Part shown: in pieces, positions 42,210 through 48,783 of the stretch
Numbering within the stretch: the stretch's first letter is position 1
How the letters are laid out: each line of letters begins with the position of its first letter
The notes under the pieces: generated by a model
Database searches by the model: none
Seen by the model: the letters and a program-made list of their open reading frames with translations, nothing else
What the model was told of the DNA's origin: nothing
Assembly (NCBI RefSeq): GCF_003027925.1
Contig: NZ_PYPS01000025.1
Coordinates: forward strand, 1 to 64,000
DNA length: 64,000 nucleotides
Source: Micromonospora sp. RP3T
GTDB lineage: Bacteria; Actinomycetota; Actinomycetes; Mycobacteriales; Micromonosporaceae
Direction: 5' to 3'
Made by a program: the position numbers and the translations under genes

Positions 42210-43853
42210 ATGAGAGTCTCGAAGCGGGCGAGCGGCGCGCTCGCGGTGGGCGCGGCATTCGCGCTCGTCGCGTCCGGCTGCTCCAGCGGGAACAACGACG
42301 GTGGCGACACCGGCGCGAGCAAGGACGGTGCCATCGTCATCGACGGCACCCAGCCGGAGAACCCGCTGGTTCCGTCGAACACCACCGAGACCGGTGGCGG
42401 CAAGATCATCGACTGGGTCTGGAGCGGCCTGGTCGAGTACCCCAACAACGGTGGGGCGCCGCAGAACCTGCTTGCCGAGTCGATCGACACGAGCGACTCC
42501 AAGGTCTTCAAGATCAAGATCAAGCAGAACACCAAGTTCCACGACGGCACCACGGTCAAGGCCGAGAGCTTCGTCAAGGCCTGGAACTGGGCGGCGTACG
42601 GGCCGAACGGCGCGCAGAACGCCTCCTTCTTCTCCGACATCCAGGGCTTCGGCGACGTCTACACCGAGGACCCGGACGGCCCGGACGGCCCGAAGAAGGC
42701 CCCGGAGCCGAAGGCCAAGGAGATGTCCGGCCTGAAGGTCGTCGACGACTGGAACTTCGAGGTCACGCTCTCCGCGCCGACCGCCGTGTTCCCGACCAAG
42801 CTCGGCTACAGCGCCTTCATGCCGCTGCCGGACGCGTTCTTCGCCACCACTCCGGCGGAGTTCGGCAAGAAGCCGATCGGTAACGGCCCGGTCAAGCTCG
42901 TTGCCTGGCAGGACGACGTCGAGATCAAGCTGACTCGTTTCGACGACTACAGCCTGCGCGACAAGATGAAGATCAAGGACGTCACCGTCAAGATCTACCA
43001 GGACGACACGGCGGCCTACAACGACCTGCTCGCCAACAACCTGGACTTCCAGCAGCAGGTTCCGGTCTCGTCGCTGGCCGGCGACAAGTGGAAGACCGAC
43101 CTGGGCGAGCGGGCGATCCAGACGACCGTTCCGTCGACCGGCATCATCGCCTTCCCGATCTACGACAAGCGCTTCACCAACCCGAAGCTGCGCAAGGCGA
43201 TCTCGCTGTCCATCGACCGGCAGGCCGTCACCGACAAGATCTTCTTCGGTAACCGCAAGCCGGCCGACAGCTGGGCCAACCCGCTGACCCCGGGCGCCGA
43301 GCCGGGCAACTGCACCGCCTGCAAGTTCGACGTGGCCCAGGCCAAGCAGCTCCTCCAGGAGGCCGGTGGCTTCCAGGGCAAGCTGACCCTGTCGTACAAC
43401 GCGGACGCCAGCCACAAGGAGTGGATGGAGGCCGTCGCCCAGCAGATCAAGACCAACCTGGGCATCGACGCGGTCGCCGTCGGCGTGCCGACCTTCGCGG
43501 TCTTCCGTGCCAACATCAACAACTACAAGATGACCGGCATGTACCGCGCCGGCTGGCAGCAGGACTACCCGGACGTCGAGAACTGGATCAACCCGCTCTA
43601 CGTGACCGGCGGTTCCTCGAACGACGGCAAGTACAGCAACCCGCAGGTGGACGCCCTCGCCAAGGAGGCCTCCGCGGCCCCCAGCATCGAGGAGGCCCAC
43701 AAGAAGTTCGCCGAGGCCGTCAAGCTGATCGACCAGGACGTCCCGACGATCCCGATCTACTTCAGCGGCGAGCAGTCCGGCCACTCGGAGAAGATCAAGA
43801 AGTTGGAGCTGACCAACGTCGGCGAGCTCGACATCACCTCGGTCGAACTCTGA
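42210..43853 (+). CDS. oppA: Oligopeptide ABC transporter substrate-binding lipoprotein
   Basis: 547 residues of the SBP_bac_5 (DppA/OppA) family. The signal peptide ends in the lipobox VASGC (Cys about 25), then a Gly/Asp-rich linker. Characteristic segments are VWSGLVEYPN, FHDGTTVKAESFVKAWNW, KLRKAISLSIDRQAV and AGWQQDYPDVENWINPLY. The GTTVKAESF stretch is the family signature region. It is the first gene of oppABCDF and the only one before an intercistronic hairpin, consistent with excess binding protein. Peptide specificity cannot be read. Confidence 0.95.
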   Translation: MRVSKRASGALAVGAAFALVASGCSSGNNDGGDTGASKDGAIVIDGTQPENPLVPSNTTETGGGKIIDWVWSGLVEYPNNGGAPQNLLAESIDTSDSKVFKIKIKQNTKFHDGTTVKAESFVKAWNWAAYGPNGAQNASFFSDIQGFGDVYTEDPDGPDGPKKAPEPKAKEMSGLKVVDDWNFEVTLSAPTAVFPTKLGYSAFMPLPDAFFATTPAEFGKKPIGNGPVKLVAWQDDVEIKLTRFDDYSLRDKMKIKDVTVKIYQDDTAAYNDLLANNLDFQQQVPVSSLAGDKWKTDLGERAIQTTVPSTGIIAFPIYDKRFTNPKLRKAISLSIDRQAVTDKIFFGNRKPADSWANPLTPGAEPGNCTACKFDVAQAKQLLQEAGGFQGKLTLSYNADASHKEWMEAVAQQIKTNLGIDAVAVGVPTFAVFRANINNYKMTGMYRAGWQQDYPDVENWINPLYVTGGSSNDGKYSNPQVDALAKEASAAPSIEEAHKKFAEAVKLIDQDVPTIPIYFSGEQSGHSEKIKKLELTNVGELDITSVEL

Positions 43854-43867
43854 TCCGAACGGTCTGA

Positions 43868-43907
43868 CCCCGGGTCGGGCTCGCCTACCGGTGAGCCCGG
43901 CCCGGGG
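43868..43907 (+). terminator. Intercistronic hairpin / partial terminator after oppA
   Basis: CCCCGGG-t-CGGGCTC pairs with GAGCCCG-g-CCCGGGG around a 10-nt loop, 14 nt after the oppA stop. It is probably a partial terminator or 3' stabiliser that raises oppA over oppBCDF. Confidence 0.75.
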
Positions 43908-43996
43908 CCGTTCCGCGAGGGGGTGTACAACAAACCCCTCGCACGTTGTCGTCACCGCGTCGGGTGCCCGGCGCTCCCTGTCTGGAGGACCACCCC

Positions 43997-44923
43997 ATGG
44001 GCCGTTATCTCTTGAGACGGCTGCTGCAACTCGTGCCGGTGTTCATCGGCACGACGTTCCTGATCTACTGGCTCGTCTGGTCGGTGCCCGGTGACCCCTT
44101 CGCCGGCAAGTGCGGGGACCGCGGTTGCCCGCCGAACTACCGGGCCATGATGACCGAGAAGTACCATCTCGACGACTCGATCTGGGTGCAGTACGCCAGC
44201 TACATGAAGAACCTGTTCCAGGGAGACTTCGGTATCACGTTCGGCGGTCGCGAGATCAGCGACATCATCGCCACGTCGTACCCGAACACCCTGAAACTGG
44301 CGGTGGTCGCGCTCGCCATCGAGGCCGTGATCGGTCTCGGCGCGGGCATCCTGACCGGTCTGCGACGCAACGGATTCCTGGACAACCTGGTCCTGGTCTC
44401 CACCCTGTTCCTGATCGCCCTGCCGGTCTTCGTCATCGGCTTCGTGCTGCAGTGGGTGCTCGGCGTCAAGTGGGGCATCATCAACCCGACCGTCTCCAAC
44501 GAGATGCGGTTCAGTGAGCTGATCGTGCCCGGCTTCGTGCTCGGCAGCGCCTCGATGGCGTACATCGCCCGGGTGGCGCGCACGAGCATCGCCGAGAACC
44601 GGCGGGCCGACTACGTGCGTACCGCGATCGCCAAGGGCCTCCCGATGCGCCGGGTGGTCGGCGTGCACCTGCTCCGCAACTCGCTCATCCCGGTGGTCAC
44701 GCTGCTCGGCACCGACCTCGGTGCGCTGATGGGCGGCGCGATCGTGACCGAGGGCATCTTCGGCATCAACGGCATCGGCCGGCAGGTGCTCCGCTCGATC
44801 GTCACCAAGGAGAGCGCTACCGTTGTCGGCATCGTGGTGGTGCTGGTGGTCGTCTACCTCGTGATGAACCTGCTGGTGGACCTGCTCTACGCCGCCCTCG
44901 ACCCGAGGATCCGCTATGAGTGA
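43997..44923 (+). CDS. oppB: Oligopeptide ABC transporter permease OppB
   Basis: 308-residue inner-membrane permease. The N terminus MGRYLLRRLLQLVPVFIGTT is typical of DppB/OppB. The coupling EAA-like loop reads TAIAKGLPMRRVVGVHLLRN. Six hydrophobic segments are visible. A Cys pair in CGDRGCPP lies in the first external loop. TGGAGG precedes ATG 43997. Its stop lies inside the start of a 29-codon linking mini-ORF. Confidence 0.95.
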   Translation: MGRYLLRRLLQLVPVFIGTTFLIYWLVWSVPGDPFAGKCGDRGCPPNYRAMMTEKYHLDDSIWVQYASYMKNLFQGDFGITFGGREISDIIATSYPNTLKLAVVALAIEAVIGLGAGILTGLRRNGFLDNLVLVSTLFLIALPVFVIGFVLQWVLGVKWGIINPTVSNEMRFSELIVPGFVLGSASMAYIARVARTSIAENRRADYVRTAIAKGLPMRRVVGVHLLRNSLIPVVTLLGTDLGALMGGAIVTEGIFGINGIGRQVLRSIVTKESATVVGIVVVLVVVYLVMNLLVDLLYAALDPRIRYE

Positions 44924-45005
44924 CGAGCGCCGCAGCGAACGAATCGTCCCAGCAGTCTGCGCGGGCAACCACGCCCGTGCCGAGCGCAGCGAGGTGCGGG
45001 CATGA
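44916..45005 (+). CDS. 29-aa linking mini-ORF between oppB and oppC
   Basis: ATG 44916 lies in the last codons of oppB and the frame ends TGA 45003-45005, overlapping the oppC ATG at 45002 (ATGA). The peptide is hydrophilic and Arg/Glu-rich, with SDERRSERI near its N terminus and AERSEVRA at its C terminus. The DNA has related GAGCGCAGCGAG-type segments at both ends. It fits a translation-coupling linker, possibly a dispersed repeat of the genus. Whether a stable peptide is made is unknown. Confidence 0.45.
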   Translation: MSDERRSERIVPAVCAGNHARAERSEVRA

Positions 45006-45985
45006 GTGACCCGAGTACCGCGTCGATCGTGTCGACGCCGCCCGCGACCATGCCCACCGAGGCCGGGTCCGGTGCGCCCACCAACGCCGGCCTGCCGGAG
45101 AGCGCCAAGCAGCAGAAGCCGCGCGGCCTGCTCGGCGACGCCTGGCTCGACCTCCGTCGCAAGCCGCTGTTCTGGATCTCCGCCGCGTTCATCCTGCTCT
45201 TCATCGTGATGGCCGCGTTCCCGGCGCTGTTCACCTCCGGCGACGCGGTCAACGGCGCGTTGGAGCGCAGCCGGGTCGAGCCGTCGTCGTCGGCCTGGTT
45301 CGGCTACGACGTGCAGGGCCGCGACGTCTACTCCCGGGTCATCTACGGCGCCCGCGCGTCGATCGTGGTGGCGCTGGTGTCCACCATCCTCACGCTGCTG
45401 TTCGGCGGCGCGATGGGCATCATCGCCGGCTACCGCGGCGGCTGGGTGGACGCGGTGCTGTCCCGGGTCGCGGACATCTTCTTCGGCCTGCCGTTCGTGC
45501 TCGGCTCGATCGTCATCCTGACCACGTTCAACGGCTCGGGCACCGACAACGGCGAGTGGACGATCATGGGGCTGGTCATCCTGTCCCTGAGCGTGCTGAG
45601 CTGGCCCGTGGTGATGCGGCTGATGCGCTCCTCGGTGCTCGCCACCAAGGAGGCCGACTACATCGTCGCCGCCCGCGCGCTGGGTGCCGGCACCGGCCGG
45701 ATCATCCTGAAGCACCTGCTGCCCAACTGCCTGGCGCCGCTGCTGGTCTACGGCACGATCATGGTGGGCTCGTTCATCGGCGCGGAGGCCACGCTCTCCT
45801 TCCTGGGCATCGGCCTGAAGAGCCCGGTGGTCTCCTGGGGCATCATGATCAGCGAGGCGCAGAACTACATCCGGGTCTCGCCGTTCCTGCTGTTCTTCCC
45901 CTCCGCGTTCCTCGTCACCGCCGTGCTGAGCTTCGTGATGCTCGGCGAGGCGGTCCGCGAGGCCCTCGACCCGAAGCTCCGATAG
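45002..45985 (+). CDS. oppC: Oligopeptide ABC transporter permease OppC
   Basis: 327 residues. It has a 45-residue cytoplasmic N terminus, then the OppC N-terminal domain (WLDLRRKPLFWISAAFILLF), an external loop with HPFGTDxxGRD-like FGYDVQGRDVYSRVIYGAR, and a permease core with the coupling loop AARALGAGTGRIILKHLLPN. It pairs with OppB. It starts by ATGA overlap with the linking mini-ORF. Confidence 0.95.
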   Translation: MSDPSTASIVSTPPATMPTEAGSGAPTNAGLPESAKQQKPRGLLGDAWLDLRRKPLFWISAAFILLFIVMAAFPALFTSGDAVNGALERSRVEPSSSAWFGYDVQGRDVYSRVIYGARASIVVALVSTILTLLFGGAMGIIAGYRGGWVDAVLSRVADIFFGLPFVLGSIVILTTFNGSGTDNGEWTIMGLVILSLSVLSWPVVMRLMRSSVLATKEADYIVAARALGAGTGRIILKHLLPNCLAPLLVYGTIMVGSFIGAEATLSFLGIGLKSPVVSWGIMISEAQNYIRVSPFLLFFPSAFLVTAVLSFVMLGEAVREALDPKLR

Positions 45986-45995
45986 GGGAACTGAG

Positions 45996-47039
45996 TTGTC
46001 CGACATTCTCGTGTCCGAGCAGTCCGCGGCCGGCGCCGACGGATCCGGCCGCCCCTCGGGCCGCCTGCTCGAGGTCGACGACCTGCGGGTCGAGTTCCGC
46101 ACCCGGGACGGCGTCGCCAAGGTCATCAACGGTGTGACGTACCACGTCGACGCGGGGGAGACCCTCGCCGTGCTCGGCGAGTCCGGCTCCGGGAAGAGCG
46201 TCACCGCGCAGACGATCATGGGCATCCTGGACACCCCGCCCGGGTTCGTCACCGGCGGCGAGGTCCGCTTCCACGGCAAGGACATGCTCAAGCAGTCCGC
46301 CGAGCAGCGGCGACGGATCCGTGGCGAGGGCATCGCCATGATCTTCCAGGACTCGCTCTCGGCCCTCAACCCGGTTTTCACCGTCGGCTTCCAGATCGCC
46401 GAGCAGTTCCGCATCCGGCGCGGCCTCAGCCGCTCGGACGCCAAGAAGCGCGCGATCGAGATGCTCGACCAGGTGAAGATCCCCAACGCCAAGGGTCGGT
46501 TCAGCAACTACCCGCACCAGTTCTCCGGCGGTATGCGGCAGCGCGCCATGATCGCGATGTCGATCGCGCTCGACCCGGAGGTGCTGATCGCCGACGAGCC
46601 GACCACCGCGCTGGACGTGACCGTGCAGGCCCAGATCATGGACCTGCTCGGCGAGCTCCAGCGGGAACGGCAGATGGGCATGATCCTGATCACCCACGAC
46701 CTCGGCGTGGTCGCCGACGTCGCGGACCGGATCGCGGTCATGTACGCCGGCCGGATCGTCGAGGAAGCCAACGTCTACGACCTGTACCGCAAGCCGGCGC
46801 ACCCGTACACGCTCGGCCTGCTCAACTCGATCCCGCGGATGGACGAGAAGGGTCAGGAGCTCCGGACCATCAAGGGGCTGCCGCCGAACCTGATGAACAT
46901 CCCGCCGGGCTGCGCCTTCAACCCGCGCTGCCCGATGGCGCAGCCGGTGTGCCGGGAGACGGTCCCGCCGCTGCTGCAACTGGGCCACGGCCGGGCCAGC
47001 GCCTGCCACTTCGCCGAGGAGCTCGTGAACCGTGACTGA
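45996..47039 (+). CDS. oppD: Oligopeptide ABC transporter ATPase OppD
   Basis: 347 residues. Walker A GESGSGKS, Q-loop FQDSLSALNP, signature FSGGMRQR, Walker B VLIADEPTTALD and switch His in LITHDLG are all present. The C-terminal oligopeptide-transporter domain has PPGCAFNPRCPMAQPVC and ACHFAEE; these Cys are the cluster-type motif of the OppD/DppD family. The TTG start at 45996 follows AGGGGA. It overlaps oppF by 8 nt. Confidence 0.95.
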   Translation: MSDILVSEQSAAGADGSGRPSGRLLEVDDLRVEFRTRDGVAKVINGVTYHVDAGETLAVLGESGSGKSVTAQTIMGILDTPPGFVTGGEVRFHGKDMLKQSAEQRRRIRGEGIAMIFQDSLSALNPVFTVGFQIAEQFRIRRGLSRSDAKKRAIEMLDQVKIPNAKGRFSNYPHQFSGGMRQRAMIAMSIALDPEVLIADEPTTALDVTVQAQIMDLLGELQRERQMGMILITHDLGVVADVADRIAVMYAGRIVEEANVYDLYRKPAHPYTLGLLNSIPRMDEKGQELRTIKGLPPNLMNIPPGCAFNPRCPMAQPVCRETVPPLLQLGHGRASACHFAEELVNRD

Positions 47040-48048
47040 GAACATCATCGAGGTTCGTGACCTGGTCAAGCACTACCCTGTGACCCAGGGTGTGGTGTTC
47101 AAGAAGACCATCGGTCACGTCAAGGCGGTCGACGGCGTCTCCTTCGACCTGAAGGCCGGCGAGACGCTCGGCGTGGTCGGCGAGTCCGGCTGCGGCAAGT
47201 CGACGCTCGCCCGGGTGCTGATGAACCTGGAGAAGCCGACCGCCGGCCAGGTGCTCTACAAGGGCCAGGACATCTCCAAGCTCTCCGGTGGCGCGCTGCG
47301 GCGGCTGCGCCGGCAGATCCAGCTGGTGATGCAGGACCCGTACACCTCGCTGAACCCCCGGATGACGGTCGGTGACCTGATCGGCGAGCCGTTCGAGATC
47401 CACCCCGAGGTGGCTCCGCGCGCCAGCCGACGCAACAAGGTCAAGGAACTGCTCGACCTGGTCGGCCTCAACCCGGAGCACATCAACCGGTACCCGCACC
47501 AGTTCTCCGGCGGTCAGCGGCAGCGCATCGGCATCGCCCGGGCGCTGGCGCTGCGGCCCGAGGTGATCGTCTGCGACGAGCCGGTGTCGGCCCTGGACGT
47601 GTCCATCCAGGCCCAGGTGATGAACCTGCTGGAGAAGCTCCAGGCCGAGCTCGGCCTGTCGTACGTCTTCATCGCCCACGACCTGTCGGTCGTGCGCCAC
47701 CTGTCGGACCGGGTCGCTGTCATGTACCTGGGCAAGATGGTGGAGGTCGGCACCGAGGACGAGATCTACGAGCGGCCGACCCACCCGTACACCCAGGCGC
47801 TGCTGTCGGCGGTGCCGGTGCCGGACCCGACCGTGCGGGAGAGCAAGGCGATCATCCGGCTCCAGGGTGACGTCCCCTCGCCGGTCAGCCCGCCCTCGGG
47901 CTGCCGGTTCCGCACCCGGTGCTGGAAGGCGCAGGACGTCTGCGCCCAGGAGGTGCCGCTGCTGGAGATCCGGCCGGGGTCGGACCACCCGAGCGCCTGC
48001 CACTTCGCGGAGAAGCGGGAGATCGTCGTCACCCACGAGGTGGCCTGA
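47032..48048 (+). CDS. oppF: Oligopeptide ABC transporter ATPase OppF
   Basis: 338 residues. Walker A GESGCGKST, Q-loop MQDPYTSLNPRM, signature FSGGQRQR, Walker B VIVCDEPVSALD and switch His in IAHDLS. The C-terminal domain carries PSGCRFRTRCWKAQDVC and ACHFAEK. The GTG start lies inside the oppD end. A terminator follows 12 nt after the stop. It is very similar to the OppF encoded at 62350-63378. Confidence 0.95.
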   Translation: MTENIIEVRDLVKHYPVTQGVVFKKTIGHVKAVDGVSFDLKAGETLGVVGESGCGKSTLARVLMNLEKPTAGQVLYKGQDISKLSGGALRRLRRQIQLVMQDPYTSLNPRMTVGDLIGEPFEIHPEVAPRASRRNKVKELLDLVGLNPEHINRYPHQFSGGQRQRIGIARALALRPEVIVCDEPVSALDVSIQAQVMNLLEKLQAELGLSYVFIAHDLSVVRHLSDRVAVMYLGKMVEVGTEDEIYERPTHPYTQALLSAVPVPDPTVRESKAIIRLQGDVPSPVSPPSGCRFRTRCWKAQDVCAQEVPLLEIRPGSDHPSACHFAEKREIVVTHEVA

Positions 48049-48060
48049 ACCAGACCGGAC

Positions 48061-48093
48061 CGCCTGCCGGCGTCAGCCCGACGCCGGCAGGCG
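48061..48093 (+). terminator. Terminator of the opp operon
   Basis: Perfect 13-bp stem CGCCTGCCGGCGT and complement with a 7-nt loop, followed by ATCTGTTGTTT. Confidence 0.9.
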
Positions 48094-48140
48094 ATCTGTT
48101 GTTTCCGGCAGGCGGTTCGTCGTCTGCGTGGTGGGGCGGG

Positions 48141-48494
48141 TCACAGCGGGCCGCGGCCGGCGCGCAGCAGCAGCAGCGCGAGCTGCGTGCCGTCGGCGCC
48201 GAGTTCGGTACGGAACCGTTCCAGGATCTCCCGCTCGCGGGAGAGCACCAGCCGGGTGCCCCCGGCCGCCATCCGGGTCGCGCCGACCTCCTGGGAGAGC
48301 GCGGCCCGTTCCTGCCAGAGCGCGACGAGCGTCCGGTCGATCTCGTCGATCCGGCGCCGGATCTCACCGATCCGCTCCGCGGCCACCGAGTCGTCGGTGC
48401 CGGTCCGCGCCGCCGCGGCGCCGGTCGGGTCACCGCTGGCCTTCCGGTCGTGCCGCGCCAGGCCGCCGCTGGACTCCACCACGTCAGTCATCAT
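48141..48494 (-). CDS. Chorismate mutase (AroQ, intracellular small type)
   Basis: 117 residues. The first 40 are polar. The AroQ helical domain (about 43-117) has ERIGEIRRRIDEIDRTLVAL with the conserved Arg, QERAALSQEVGATR, and SREREILERF with the catalytic Arg/Glu. It converts chorismate to prephenate for Phe and Tyr. Its place next to pcrA matches Rv0948c of Mycobacterium, whose product works in complex with DAHP synthase. ATG 48494 (or 48491) follows GAGAGGG. A Phe/Tyr-codon leader ORF and terminator lie upstream on the same strand, so attenuation is likely. Confidence 0.92.
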   Translation of the reverse strand: MMTDVVESSGGLARHDRKASGDPTGAAAARTGTDDSVAAERIGEIRRRIDEIDRTLVALWQERAALSQEVGATRMAAGGTRLVLSREREILERFRTELGADGTQLALLLLRAGRGPL

Positions 48495-48540
48495 CGTCGT
48501 CCCTCTCGGGGCTCGGACCCGGTACCCGGATCCCGGGACG

Positions 48541-48575
48541 GAAATGCCCCGGGCTCGGGGAGCCCGGGGCATTTC
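48541..48575 (-). terminator. Attenuator terminator hairpin upstream of chorismate mutase
   Basis: Perfect 15-bp stem (GAAATGCCCCGGGCT and complement) with a 5-nt loop, 15 nt after the stop of the leader ORF and 46 nt before the chorismate mutase ATG. It must be bypassed for the gene to be expressed from the leader promoter. Confidence 0.85.
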
Positions 48576-48590
48576 GTAGGTCTGATGTGA

Positions 48591-48653
48591 TCAGGCGCGA
48601 CCCACGGCTGCCGGACTCCCGGTGCCGTAGTAAAAAAAGCGCTTGTCGAACAC
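48591..48653 (-). CDS. Leader peptide with Phe-Phe-Tyr-Tyr codons (candidate attenuator)
   Basis: GTG 48653 opens a 20-residue peptide with TTC at codon 2 and TTT TTT TAC TAC at codons 6-9 (RFFYY); TTT is rare in this GC-rich genome. The stop is at 48591. A CATACT -10 (48661-48666) with TTGCGC (48685-48690) 18 nt upstream places the transcript start at or near the GTG. Bases 48620-48613 (GGGAGTCC) can pair with 48565-48558 (GGGCTCCC) in the terminator arm, giving an antiterminator that a ribosome stalled at the Phe/Tyr codons would leave free. This is the classic layout for aromatic amino-acid attenuation. Confidence 0.75.
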   Translation of the reverse strand: MFDKRFFYYGTGSPAAVGRA

Positions 48654-48660
48654 GTCGTCG

Positions 48661-48690
48661 AGTATGCCGACCGGCGGGGCGGACGCGCAA
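48661..48690 (-). promoter_or_regulatory. Promoter of the chorismate mutase leader
   Basis: TTGCGC-N18-CATACT on the minus strand, with the leader GTG 7 nt after the -10. Confidence 0.5.
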
Positions 48691-48768
48691 GGAAACCGGC
48701 CAACAGGTGGGACGGAACGCGGTAAGGGGACCCGGGCGCGCGGACGGGGAAGTGTCCGGGCGACGGCA

Positions 48769-48774
48769 TAGACT
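48769..48774 (+). promoter_or_regulatory. -10 hexamer (TAGACT) of pcrA
   Basis: TAGACT lies 9 nt before the pcrA ATG with no Shine-Dalgarno sequence in between. Confidence 0.45.
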
Positions 48775-48783
48775 CGGGCTGCG

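Noticed and set aside
42147..43955. 602-codon minus-strand frame over oppA
   Set aside because: Shadow of oppA; low-complexity Val/Gly/Leu/Asp composition.
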